Assembly: GCA_020632635.1 (NCBI GenBank)
Contig: JACKFE010000005.1
Location: 1 to 64,000, forward strand
Direction: 5' to 3'
DNA: 64,000 nucleotides
From: Nitrospiraceae bacterium
GTDB lineage: Bacteria > Nitrospirota > Nitrospiria > Nitrospirales > UBA8639
Position numbers and translations under genes: made by a program. Position 1 is the first letter of the stretch. Every line of letters begins with the position of its first letter. Positions 35,485-44,514 of this stretch are shown piece after piece. The notes under the pieces were generated by a model that was not told where the DNA came from, did no database searches, and worked only from the letters and a program-made list of their open reading frames with translations.

Positions 35485-35598
35485 CCGAATCTCGTCAAGA
35501 GTCTATCGGATGCAGATGGGGGTGTGATTATTGTCAGATTGTGCCTATACTCGGATTTCGGCATGAGCTGAAGTTCCGAATAAACGAATGGGGATATC

Positions 35599-37926
35599 AT
35601 GGATTTGCGACCAGATGAGTGGATTCAAACGGTTCGACAGGAATATTTGCAAAGATTTGTTGGGCAAGGTGGGGCAGCCGTCAAGTTTGTCGTCGCCCCG
35701 TCGGACCGAGATCGTGAACTTGTTCGGGATCATTTATTAGGTCTCTCTCAGGAGGAACAATTTACCTTTGTCTCAGTGGATGCAAAGGAGACCAAAGTGC
35801 ATATGATGGATAAATTTTTCCATCAAGTAGCCAAAAAAATTCGATGGGATGACCTAGCTGCACAATTTGTTCGCCGGTTACTGCAAGAGAATGGATATCA
35901 GGTGCCGGTTTCCCAATCCCGCTGTTCGTTGGCCGAGATAGCGCAGCTGAACGAACGCGCCGAACCATTACTCCGTCGTGATTTGAATAGCTGGCTTGAG
36001 CGGGCTATTTACCGGGATACGAAGATGTGTCAAGAATTCCGCTTGGCCATGATTCGTCTATGCTTGGGACAAATGGATTCTGATTCAGAAAGTCCCTTTA
36101 TGACAGAGCCGGTTAAGGCGTGGTTGCAAGGTGAACTTCGGCAACTCTCGGCGTTAAAGGAGGCACTCATTTTTCAGAAAATCGTGCGGACCAATGCTCG
36201 CTATATGTTCGCATCGTTGGCCCGATGGTTGCGGGTGGTAGGGCAACCGGGGATTGTTCTCACCTTGGACTTGGGGCGATGTTTGGAGGCCAAGAAGGCT
36301 GATTCACCGGAAGGGTTGTACTACGGGGTGTCGGCGACCTTGGATGCTTTCGAAATGTTGAGGCAATTCATCGATGGAACGGATGAGTTGGAAGGAGTTC
36401 TGTTTGTCGTGTTGGCGCCACCGGAATTTTTGACTGACAGTCGCCGTGGATTGAATCGCTATGAGGCGTTGAAACTTCGAATTTGGGATGAAGTGCGGGA
36501 CCGTCAGTACCAAAATCCTTTGGGAGCGTTAATTCGATTGACGTCGTATGCAGAGGTGTCCTCTCACTCCGCCAAGGAATCTAGTTTGACGGAACGTCCC
36601 GCCATGGCCAATGGACATGTCGGGCACCAGCGAGTGATCGAGGCGTTACGGTCTGGAGTTCCGAATAAGGATGTCGTTCAAGCTCTTGGAAGCCGACAAC
36701 CGGAGATTGAGGGGAAATTCAGGCGAATGCTCCAGCAAATGGAGTCGCAGAATCATTTAGGTCCATCAACCACGGGGTTAGTGATCGAAGGTGGATTTGG
36801 TAGTGGAAAATCTCATCTGTTGAAAGCCCTGCAGCACTTGGCTGTTGAACAAAATTTTGTCTGCAGTTCGATCGTTGTAAGTAAGGAAACGCCTCTGTAT
36901 AACATTGTGCCCATTTTTCGGGCAGCGGTGAATAATGCCATTGTTCCAGGAAAACAGGGGGATGCGTTGACGGAAATTTGCAGCGAATTGAATTTTCAGA
37001 GTCCGCAATACTCCGATTTCTTTTCGTGGGCTCATCAGGCAGGGAAGGGATGCGATGCACGATTAGCTGCCACCCTTTATCTATACGAACGAATGATCAA
37101 TGATCCTGAACTCAGCCACCGACTAATCCGGTATTGGGCAGGAGATCCGATCAGTAATAGTCAATTAAAGAAATTTTTACAAGGGTGTCCGTCCGATTCG
37201 GTCTATACGTTTGAGAAAATTTCGAATCAAGATTTAGCCTTGCAACGATTTCAATTTTTGTCACGGCTTATAGTGGCGGCTGGATATAAAGGCTGGATAT
37301 TACTAATTGATGAGGCGGAAATAATCGGTCGGTATTCATTTAAACAACGTATGAAGTCCTATAAAGAAATGGCTGGGTGGTTGGGACTCTTGGAGACGCC
37401 GGCTTATCCGGCAATTGGGGCGGTGGTAGCCCTCACGGATGACTTCCAACTTGCAGTCCTCGATGAAAAGCAGGATTCGGAAAAAATTTCTGCGCTGACC
37501 GAATTAAGTGAACTCTCAGGGGGTAGTCTGGACGCTATGGATGCTCTTAAGGGGATCCGATTTATTGAACAAACCGCTGATACCTTGGTGCGGCCTTATG
37601 ACTCTATGGTCAATGATCTATTTGAGCGATTGCGTTCCTTGCATGGGGCAGCCTATTCCTGGGAGGCGCCACCTGTGACGGCTGTGGAAAAACTGGCGAG
37701 CACCAGAATGAGGGAATATGTGCGAGGATGGATTACTGAATGGGATTTGCGTAGACTTTATCCCCATGCTCAACTGGACATTGAAATCACGGAAGTGCGC
37801 CAAAACTACGATGAAGATCAAGAGTTTGAAGCGCCATCCTTGGATGACGTAGAGGGGACTTCTCGGGTCTCAGAGGCGGAAGAGGCATTGATGGCTCTCG
37901 CTCTTCAGAATCAAACATCCGAATGA
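35599..37926 (+). CDS. BrxD-like (DUF2791) P-loop ATPase, copy 3
   Basis: This is the third paralogue (775 residues), with Walker A GGFGSGKSH near residues 396-404 and Walker B ILLIDEAEIIGRYS near 567-580. IVVSKETPLYN follows the P-loop. HQRVIEALRSGVPNKDVVQA and LGSRQPEIEGKFRRMLQ repeat the BrxD-like segment in which copy 1 has LGCLQPEIEGRFRRLLE. The N-terminal half repeats the motif-less NTPase-like fold (EYLQRFVGQGGAAVKFVV and GIVLTLDLGRCLEAKK). The C-terminal region TRMREYVRGWITEWDLRRL is shared by all three. The tail is acidic. Tandem copies with diverged sequence suggest a hetero-oligomer with copy 2. Confidence 0.82.
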   Translation: MDLRPDEWIQTVRQEYLQRFVGQGGAAVKFVVAPSDRDRELVRDHLLGLSQEEQFTFVSVDAKETKVHMMDKFFHQVAKKIRWDDLAAQFVRRLLQENGYQVPVSQSRCSLAEIAQLNERAEPLLRRDLNSWLERAIYRDTKMCQEFRLAMIRLCLGQMDSDSESPFMTEPVKAWLQGELRQLSALKEALIFQKIVRTNARYMFASLARWLRVVGQPGIVLTLDLGRCLEAKKADSPEGLYYGVSATLDAFEMLRQFIDGTDELEGVLFVVLAPPEFLTDSRRGLNRYEALKLRIWDEVRDRQYQNPLGALIRLTSYAEVSSHSAKESSLTERPAMANGHVGHQRVIEALRSGVPNKDVVQALGSRQPEIEGKFRRMLQQMESQNHLGPSTTGLVIEGGFGSGKSHLLKALQHLAVEQNFVCSSIVVSKETPLYNIVPIFRAAVNNAIVPGKQGDALTEICSELNFQSPQYSDFFSWAHQAGKGCDARLAATLYLYERMINDPELSHRLIRYWAGDPISNSQLKKFLQGCPSDSVYTFEKISNQDLALQRFQFLSRLIVAAGYKGWILLIDEAEIIGRYSFKQRMKSYKEMAGWLGLLETPAYPAIGAVVALTDDFQLAVLDEKQDSEKISALTELSELSGGSLDAMDALKGIRFIEQTADTLVRPYDSMVNDLFERLRSLHGAAYSWEAPPVTAVEKLASTRMREYVRGWITEWDLRRLYPHAQLDIEITEVRQNYDEDQEFEAPSLDDVEGTSRVSEAEEALMALALQNQTSE

Positions 37927-38008
37927 GCCTCCACAAGAAGTTTTCCGTTTTTTTGTCAGAATCAACCCGGAGATTCCAGCCTCATCCTGTTCTCGACGGT
38001 AGAACTCT

Positions 38009-38299
38009 CTAGTAGGGGTTTTTAGGACGTCCGTCGAATGGGCGTCGCTCTTGTTGGGGCTGCGCCTCATTGACCACTAAAACTCTCCCACCCATGTCGG
38101 CTCCGTGTAAAGCGGAAATGGCTGACTGAGCTTCATCCTGACTGGACATTTCCACAAAACCAAAACCTCGCGATCGACCGGTATATCGATCGGCTATGAC
38201 TTTGGCCGATACCACATTTCCATGTGCGGAAAAGAACTGTTGCAATTCTTGATCAGTGGTAGAAAAAGGTAAATTCCCGACATACAGTTTGGCCCCCAT
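38009..38299 (-). CDS. RRM-domain RNA-binding protein
   Basis: A 96-residue single RNA-recognition-motif protein. RNP2 is KLYVGNLPF and RNP1 is RGFGFVEM, with all aromatic residues in place. The basic tail (PQQERRPFDGRPKNPY) resembles bacterial Rbp proteins induced by cold or stress. AGGAGGGA precedes ATG 38299; the frame upstream is not family-like. It converges on the ATPase operon and has a long untranslated leader region upstream. Confidence 0.9.
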   Translation of the reverse strand: MGAKLYVGNLPFSTTDQELQQFFSAHGNVVSAKVIADRYTGRSRGFGFVEMSSQDEAQSAISALHGADMGGRVLVVNEAQPQQERRPFDGRPKNPY

Positions 38300-38552
38300 G
38301 ATGTCCCTCCTGCTCTCTTTTTCTATGGGAAAGGGCATTCACTTTCCCATGTGCTCCACGGAAAGAAACGGTGAATGCGTGAGGCCCCCCCTCTTTTAGC
38401 GGAAGCCTAGCATTCGGTGTATTTCAACGCAACAGGGTAAAGAATCAAAAAAAACAAAGAAAACAATGAAGTTGGGCCCTGGCATGTCGAGGGTTGTTCA
38501 CTCAATAACGGATCAGGAGTGGCCGATAGATTGACGAGGGAATATTCTCCAT

Positions 38553-40334
38553 ATGCCGAGCAAATTTTCCAATCTTTTAGATCGACCCCCGACGTTCAAA
38601 AGACCGCCGCAATGGATTTCTATTCTGAGCCGGATGTTACCTTCTTCTGGAATGATCTTGACTCTTGTGAACAGGGTATCAATGGGATTGGAAGTCGTAC
38701 ATCGGCATACGGTGCTGGTGTTAACGGTTCTCTTTGGAATGTGCTTGTTAACGATCTATTTGCACATGTCTCAATTACGGGCTCAGATGGTTACTGCGAT
38801 GTCCCTTCAAGGAGCCGAAATCTATACTCGGGCGTTGGAAGAAATTCGACAGTGGTACACTACTGAAGTGGTGCAAAGGCTTCACGGACAAGGGGTTGTG
38901 GCCTCGGGGGATGTTGCTGGGAGTAAAAATGAGATTCCCTTGCCTGCTACCCTGAGCATGGATCTTGGGAAAAAACTTGTAGCGGGGCAACCCGGGCAAG
39001 AAATTCGTTTGATCAGCCCCTATCCTTTTCCCGGTAGACGGGATCAGGGAGGTCTGACTGATTTTTTTCAACGAGAAGCCTGGGAAGTCTTTCAGGAGAC
39101 GCCCGAAAAAGCCTATTTCCGCTTTGAGCAGGATCATGGCCGAAAAGTTCTGCGCTACGCCACAGCGGATCGGATGGAGGCCGAATGTGTGGATTGCCAC
39201 AATGCCCATCCCGCAAGTCCAAAACGGAATTGGCAAGTGGGCGAGGTTGGCGGATTTCTGGAAGTGGTGTATCCGGTGGACACAATCCAGGAAATGGCTG
39301 AAGGAGGTTTGAGCGGGGCCTATGGATCGATGGGGCTACTCGTTTTGCTGTGGTTGGGGGGATTTGGTTTGGTAATTCTGAAGCTTAATCGGGTAGCTGG
39401 TGATCTAGAAGAGCAGGTCAGATGTCGGACGAGTGATTTGCAGCATGCTAATGAACATTTGGAATTAGAGATCTCTGAACGACAGCAAGCGGAGGATTTG
39501 TTACGACAGGCGCGCGATAACTTGGAAAAACGAGTCCAGGAGCGAACCAGCAAGTTAGCTGCTGCCAATGCGGATTTAATTCGTGAAGTGTCGGAACGGA
39601 AGCGGGCGGAAGATGATATCAGAAAGTTAAATGGCCAGTTGGTTCAACAGACGGCACAGCTCACCGCGAGTAACAAAGAGCTGGAAGCTTTTAGTTATTC
39701 GGTGTCCCATGATCTTCGGGCTCCGCTTCGTGGCATTGATGGGTTTAGTCAAGCCGTCCTGGAAGATTATGCCGATAAACTGGATGATGCCGGAAAGAGT
39801 TATTTGCAGCGGGTCCGGGCAGCCAGTCAACGCATGTCACAACTTATTGATGCGATGCTGAACTTAGCAAGATTGACCAGGGCTGAGATTCGGTCACAAA
39901 CCTTGGACATGAGCGGAATGGTCAATGCCATTCTGGATGATTTTCAGAAAATGGATCCGGAGCGGCAAGTTGAATGTGTGGTGGCCAAGAATCTCTTTGC
40001 CACGGCCGATCCCCAATTGATACGGGCAGTGTTAGAAAATCTTCTTGGCAATGCCTGGAAATTTACCCGTCACCGAGAACATGCCCGGATCGAATTCGGA
40101 TATGAGCCCTATAAAGGCCAACCCGCCTATTTTGTCAAAGACAACGGTGCTGGGTTTGATATGACCTATGCGCATAAACTATTCGGCGCGTTTCAGCGGT
40201 TGCATGCCTATACGGAGTATCCGGGGGTTGGGGTGGGGTTGGCGACGGTGCATCGGATCATTCAACGTCATGGAGGGCAAATTTGGGCAGATGGGTCTGT
40301 TGGGGAAGGCGCGATATTTCATTTTACGTTGTAA
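38553..40334 (+). CDS. Sensor histidine kinase with periplasmic haem-c (DUF3365-like) domain
   Basis: The protein has a membrane segment (about residues 51-72), then a periplasmic domain with ISPYPFPGRRDQGGLTDFFQ and a CVDCHNAHP haem-c motif at about residues 212-220. That fits Tll0287-like (DUF3365) sensors. A second membrane segment (LLVLLWLGGFGLVILKL) leads into a coiled coil and a kinase module: HisKA with YSVSHDLRAPLRG (His386) and HATPase with NLLGNAWKFT, DNGAGFDM and GVGVGLATV. It probably senses redox or a small ligand through the haem. GAGGGA supports ATG 38553. The response regulator 22 bases downstream is the evident partner. Confidence 0.88.
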   Translation: MPSKFSNLLDRPPTFKRPPQWISILSRMLPSSGMILTLVNRVSMGLEVVHRHTVLVLTVLFGMCLLTIYLHMSQLRAQMVTAMSLQGAEIYTRALEEIRQWYTTEVVQRLHGQGVVASGDVAGSKNEIPLPATLSMDLGKKLVAGQPGQEIRLISPYPFPGRRDQGGLTDFFQREAWEVFQETPEKAYFRFEQDHGRKVLRYATADRMEAECVDCHNAHPASPKRNWQVGEVGGFLEVVYPVDTIQEMAEGGLSGAYGSMGLLVLLWLGGFGLVILKLNRVAGDLEEQVRCRTSDLQHANEHLELEISERQQAEDLLRQARDNLEKRVQERTSKLAAANADLIREVSERKRAEDDIRKLNGQLVQQTAQLTASNKELEAFSYSVSHDLRAPLRGIDGFSQAVLEDYADKLDDAGKSYLQRVRAASQRMSQLIDAMLNLARLTRAEIRSQTLDMSGMVNAILDDFQKMDPERQVECVVAKNLFATADPQLIRAVLENLLGNAWKFTRHREHARIEFGYEPYKGQPAYFVKDNGAGFDMTYAHKLFGAFQRLHAYTEYPGVGVGLATVHRIIQRHGGQIWADGSVGEGAIFHFTL

Positions 40335-40356
40335 AGATCAATAACAAGGGGGAAGT

Positions 40357-40809
40357 ATGCAAAACAAGGTTATTTTATTAGTAGAGGATCATCCGGATGA
40401 TGAAGAGCTCACCATGCGGGCATTAAAGAAGAATAACATTATGAATGAAGTGGTTGTTGCGCGTGATGGCGTACAGGCATTGGAGTATTTATTTGGGACG
40501 GGAGCCTATGCGGGACGAGATTTATCCTGTATGCCGCAAATCATTTTGTTAGATCTGAAGCTTCCCAAAATTGATGGCCTGGAGGTATTACGGCGACTTC
40601 GAGCGGATGATCGGACGAAATTTTTACCCGTAGTCGTTCTGACGTCATCCAAAGAAGAGCAGGATATTGTGAAAAGCTATCAACTCGGTGCCAATAGTTA
40701 TGTGCGAAAACCAGTTGACTTTCAGGAGTTTTCCGGGGCGGTACAAAATCTTGGATTGTATTGGCTGATTTTAAATGAGCCGGCACCTGAGCGTGTTCCT
40801 GTGGGGTAA
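40357..40809 (+). CDS. Rcp1-like response regulator partner of the haem kinase
   Basis: A 150-residue stand-alone receiver domain of the Rcp1 type (longer than CheY). The acidic pocket is in VEDHPDDEEL, Asp66 in ILLDLKLPKIDG accepts phosphate, VVLTSSKE has the Thr, and Lys118 lies in SYVRKPVDF. Rcp1-like regulators have no DNA-binding domain and usually pass phosphate on or act by protein contact. AAGGGGGAA precedes the ATG. It follows the kinase directly and is very likely its cognate receiver. Confidence 0.88.
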   Translation: MQNKVILLVEDHPDDEELTMRALKKNNIMNEVVVARDGVQALEYLFGTGAYAGRDLSCMPQIILLDLKLPKIDGLEVLRRLRADDRTKFLPVVVLTSSKEEQDIVKSYQLGANSYVRKPVDFQEFSGAVQNLGLYWLILNEPAPERVPVG

Positions 40810-41276
40810 CGGTCAGTGCGAAAATCAATGTGGGAGACCTAAGCAAATTATTCACTAACTGGTGCTCGGGTCAGGTTGTGCTGGCTAGTCGGTAATTGCA
40901 TCGTGAAAGGATTGTGACGTAACAGTAAGGATTCCTGAGCGAAAGCTATGAAGGGTTTAAGCACGAAAAGAAATTTCTGTGGCTGCTGAGAACAATGGAC
41001 GAATTATGGTGGTGGAGTGCAGATCGTGAATCAAGACATGTCAATTAACCGTCCACCTGTCAAAATCCCGTCGATATCTTTTTGTGATATTTCTGGCCAA
41101 GTGGGATGAATTTTCCTAAGGGGACCAACGATCCCTCTCATGTTTTCCTGCTCTTCTCTCCTCTAGACCTCTGAAAAACTTCCAAGTTTGATTCCTTGGT
41201 GGCTAGGGTATACCCCTTGCAGAGTCATGCGATAACTGAATAGATGGTCATTTTATAGGTTGGAGAGGAGGGCATC
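40810..41276. other. Intergenic region
   Basis: I see no gene or strong hairpin in this 467-base gap. It contains runs of T and purines and ends with the promoter region of the zinc-ribbon gene. Confidence 0.35.
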
Positions 41277-41669
41277 ATGCGTGGAGACGTTCGATGGGAA
41301 TCCTCGGAAAACATGGGAGCCTCAGTAAGACAGTTGGTGTCAGGCCGATCAAAAGGCACAATTGGATTTGGACGAGTGACTCACCGGTATGGACGAGTCT
41401 TGTCATCCAGTGCGGAGCAATGCGCGGAGTGTGGTGGAGAGATTAAAATCTTCGTTTCTCCCAAACGAAATCCGCATTCGAGTAAACTCGGACGGGGAGT
41501 ATCTTTAAAGGATCATGATCTGTGTCGGCGCTGCTGGCGAAAGCTGATGCATCGGCAACGACAGGTGGGAGTCTTAGAATTACCGAGATCGTTTTTTATC
41601 GGTGGTTCAAAGTTACATTCCCGTTTACTGGTGCCAGTTCTGCCATCGGTTCCTCGGGAGGCCTCCTAG
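41277..41669 (+). CDS. Small zinc-ribbon-like hypothetical protein
   Basis: The 130-residue protein is basic and has CAECGG near residue 49 and CRRC near residue 83, spaced like a zinc ribbon. The N-terminal 45 residues are Ser/Arg-rich. A strong GGAGAGGAGGG ribosome binding site precedes the ATG, which supports a real gene. No family is recognised; nucleic-acid or protein binding through zinc is a guess. Confidence 0.5.
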   Translation: MRGDVRWESSENMGASVRQLVSGRSKGTIGFGRVTHRYGRVLSSSAEQCAECGGEIKIFVSPKRNPHSSKLGRGVSLKDHDLCRRCWRKLMHRQRQVGVLELPRSFFIGGSKLHSRLLVPVLPSVPREAS

Positions 41670-41689
41670 CGTGTCGTCTGAATGGAATG

Positions 41690-42256
41690 TCAGGTGGGGG
41701 GATGAGAGGTGAGGAAGAATTGAGCCATTTCCGGCGACTGATAAATCACTCTCAGAATCATATTGCCATAAGGACGACGTCGGACGCTTAATAACACCTG
41801 TCCGTTTTCATAGCCGCTGGTTAACTCAGGGAGCTCTTCGGCCAAAAAGGCTTGAATGTGTTTTTCCGAGATATCATGAGTTAACTGATAGCTGTTTCCT
41901 AAGATACGCTGCAATTGTTTATACCAATCTTCTGTATATTGCCCCATATCAATGGAAATCCTTGCCAAACCTGATCCTGGACCCTTGAGGGCCGTTTCCA
42001 AAGCCACGTCTTCAGTGGAATCCCCCATATACCAAAGTTCAAGATAGCGATTTTTCTCGCTCAACTCGTAGATACATTCCTTGCCGGAAGTACAAGATTG
42101 AAGTCCGCTAACTTCTTTGGGAGTCATTCCAAACTTCAAATCTCTGAACCCGGTAATGGGTTCTCCGGCCATGAGAAAGGAAGGGAAGATCAGGAGGCTG
42201 AATAATCCCATGAAACCGATCAGCAAGGTTATCGGATGAGATCGGGTAGGATGCAT
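41690..42256 (-). CDS. Secreted hypothetical protein
   Basis: A signal peptide (LLIGFMGLFSLLIFPSFLMA) is followed by a small periplasmic domain beginning GFRDLKFGMTPKEVSGL. A CTSGKEC pair could form a disulfide. The opening resembles the start of the protein at 21352 and of many small secreted proteins of unknown function. It lies next to a divergently oriented zinc-ribbon gene and near an amine-oxidase-like gene. No function can be assigned. Confidence 0.65.
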   Translation of the reverse strand: MHPTRSHPITLLIGFMGLFSLLIFPSFLMAGEPITGFRDLKFGMTPKEVSGLQSCTSGKECIYELSEKNRYLELWYMGDSTEDVALETALKGPGSGLARISIDMGQYTEDWYKQLQRILGNSYQLTHDISEKHIQAFLAEELPELTSGYENGQVLLSVRRRPYGNMILRVIYQSPEMAQFFLTSHPPT

Positions 42257-42473
42257 GGGTGTGAATTCCTTTGTGAAAAAACGCCGTGTCCAGCGCGATA
42301 GTCAGACATGAACATCCTGTATTGGCTCACCATACCAAACCCTGGCTCTCGAACGCGAATCGGAAAAGGGAAATTCCATAGGAAAGATTAGGCCTTGGCG
42401 AATGAAAAGTTGGAAGGCTTCCCTGGTGGCGGAAATAATGGTGGTTGGAAGGCCTAAATACTTGCCTGGAGAA

Positions 42474-43457
42474 TTACCGTTCAATTTTTAATAACGGCCC
42501 CATCCAATAGCGCATCGGGCGATCACCCTCCGCTGCCTTATGGGGTAAGTGAGCGATATACCAAAACACGGAATTTGTTTCTTGGATATTTTCGTGTCCC
42601 TGGAAATCCAAGTCTCCTCTCGCTCCAAATGGCCAGCCGGCGTCCTCATCGAGGTAATACTTGCGGACGGAAATATCCCGATCGGAAAACTTCCCTGATT
42701 GGCCATCATGAGCACCAGGAATGATCCATACTCCGTGACCCGTCGGATAGTCTCGTACAAACCAGACGCGTTCCTGACTGTTCTGGTCCGGCTTGGTATC
42801 GTCCACTTCCGTCAGGTATTTTCTCCACCCAGGTCCCCACCCCTTGTCTTCAGTGACGGATCGATCCCACACGAAGACTTGATCGTGGTCAGGGCCGGCA
42901 ATATCAAAATCCAGCCGCCAATAGGCATGATGGTCATGATCAGTATTGCAGGATAGGTTCCAGCTTTGGACACTGGGGTATAAACGTCCGTCCTCGCTAA
43001 GATACCATGCCTGGTATAAGTGGTATTGTCCAATTTTGGCATAGGCTCCGACTTCCATCCATTGGATCCCATCAAGAGTGTGAGTAGCGGTGCAGAGTTT
43101 CCTGCCATCACAGTTTTTATTTTTAATCAACTTGGGGGGACTAATGCGATCTTCAAATGGTCCACAGCGGCCACTGGCGCGCCCCACTCCAAACCAGCTG
43201 CGCGGATCCCATGCCGGCCATTCGCGGACATATTTCACCCGAATGACAGGGAGACTACCTTTGGCCAGCACAAGCTCTCCTGCAAATGACACATTTTTGA
43301 TGGCCAATCCGGCTCCATCTTTCATTTCAAGTTGCAAGTGCCATTTTCCCCAGTCAAAGGGTTGGGATTCCCAGTCCGCAAACACCGGTGAGATCAGTAA
43401 GGAAGAGACCGTGATGAAGCAGGAAAGCCTCAATAAACAAGAAGGTAAAAACGGCAT
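42474..43457 (-). CDS. Secreted copper amine oxidase-like domain protein
   Basis: The 327-residue protein starts with a signal peptide (LLRLSCFITVSSLLISPVFA). The mature part resembles the catalytic core of copper amine oxidases: YHLYQAWYLSEDGRLYPSVQ, then HDHHAYWRLDFDIAGP with the HxH copper pair, and FWYIAHLPHKAAEGD with a possible third His. The core is only half the usual size. The TPQ site normally reads NY(D/E); here it is QYH, so the cofactor tyrosine may be present but its neighbours are changed. Enzyme activity is therefore doubtful. It lies downstream of a lipoprotein gene, with which it is probably cotranscribed. Confidence 0.6.
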   Translation of the reverse strand: MPFLPSCLLRLSCFITVSSLLISPVFADWESQPFDWGKWHLQLEMKDGAGLAIKNVSFAGELVLAKGSLPVIRVKYVREWPAWDPRSWFGVGRASGRCGPFEDRISPPKLIKNKNCDGRKLCTATHTLDGIQWMEVGAYAKIGQYHLYQAWYLSEDGRLYPSVQSWNLSCNTDHDHHAYWRLDFDIAGPDHDQVFVWDRSVTEDKGWGPGWRKYLTEVDDTKPDQNSQERVWFVRDYPTGHGVWIIPGAHDGQSGKFSDRDISVRKYYLDEDAGWPFGARGDLDFQGHENIQETNSVFWYIAHLPHKAAEGDRPMRYWMGPLLKIER

Positions 43458-43502
43458 GGTGGTAACTCCTTCATGGCATCCCTCTGCCCAACAAGGGAGG
43501 GA

Positions 43503-44309
43503 TTATTGTGGTCCGGGTTCCTTCCCCGCGTCCAGAACCTGGCCCTTGGTGAGGTCTACTCTCGCAAAGTACAAGGCCAAACTTTCAGGCATGTCTGAAA
43601 AAGTCACCCAGAGGACGCGGTTTCCAAATCCAGCTTCGTCACTGACCCAGAAGTATCGATATTCCTCGGGTGAAGTGAGGATGGCGTGCCCAAAGAGATT
43701 TTGAACATCTTGCGCAATTCGTGGGTCGTTTCTCGCTATGCGAATGGCCTGTTCAATCTCTTCCGTCCCTTCCTGGGGTTGATACCCTTCTCGTGGATCT
43801 CGTTGGACGGAGGAGAGGTGATTCTCCTGGAGGCAAACATATACGGCGGAATTATGGCTATAGCTGTAATAGGTCATTCGTAAGGCCATTACCTGATTTA
43901 GGGGACGTTCTTCCAGATGGGCAGAGTTTGGCGAGCTGTTTTCCTCAACTGTGACCTGACATTGGTGGGGATGCACCTCTTCCGTTTCGATATACGCGAA
44001 TCGCTCTCCTAACTGTGTGTTGACCCGAGGGTCTTGTTCCGCTAAGGCTCGCAATGCCGTGCGGTCCTCTTCTACGATGTGGATTTGGGGAGCTTCGTTA
44101 GGGATGGCAGATACCCCTGACATGTCCACTGGACGTCTGGGGCCACCTTCGGGGGGTAATTCCAACCGAAGTTCAGTCAAAATCGGGGGAGCAGACGGAA
44201 GGGGTTTTTTCGGAATATCCGACAATTTTACCGTGGAACAGCCTACTGTTATTCCGAGAAGGACGATGAGGATCGTACAATGCGGATTAGAGGACAATTG
44301 CTGATTCAC
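43503..44309 (-). CDS. Lipoprotein upstream of the amine oxidase-like gene
   Basis: The protein of about 268 residues has a lipoprotein signal (ILIVLLGITVGCS). The GTG at 44309 follows a strong AAAGGAG, which decides the start; the open frame upstream is not coding. The middle region has VMALRMTYYSYSHNSAVYVC and the C terminus has LALYFARVDLTKGQVLDAG. That end resembles the small alpha/beta N2/N3 domains that precede the catalytic core of copper amine oxidases. This gene and the next may therefore be a split amine-oxidase-like pair. The resemblance is weak and the call is inference. Confidence 0.5.
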   Translation of the reverse strand: MNQQLSSNPHCTILIVLLGITVGCSTVKLSDIPKKPLPSAPPILTELRLELPPEGGPRRPVDMSGVSAIPNEAPQIHIVEEDRTALRALAEQDPRVNTQLGERFAYIETEEVHPHQCQVTVEENSSPNSAHLEERPLNQVMALRMTYYSYSHNSAVYVCLQENHLSSVQRDPREGYQPQEGTEEIEQAIRIARNDPRIAQDVQNLFGHAILTSPEEYRYFWVSDEAGFGNRVLWVTFSDMPESLALYFARVDLTKGQVLDAGKEPGPQ

Positions 44310-44514
44310 GAAGATCACTCCTTTCCCACATATTAACGAAGGGACAATGCTGGACAAGAATACTCAGTGTGGGGGAATTGGAGCGGACAGGCGTACCATA
44401 GAAATTCCATCAATGAAATGCAAGGGGAAAAAGCGTTTGGCCTGCGGAGGTCAATCATGAAAACAAATTTTTCTCAATTGCAGACGAGACCTTTGATCAT
44501 AAGCTTTTAAGTGA

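Noticed and set aside
42302..42484. A 60-codon minus-strand frame overlapping the end of the amine-oxidase-like gene
   Set aside because: It starts from TTG inside the previous gene, has no family match and may be a chance frame or a fragment.
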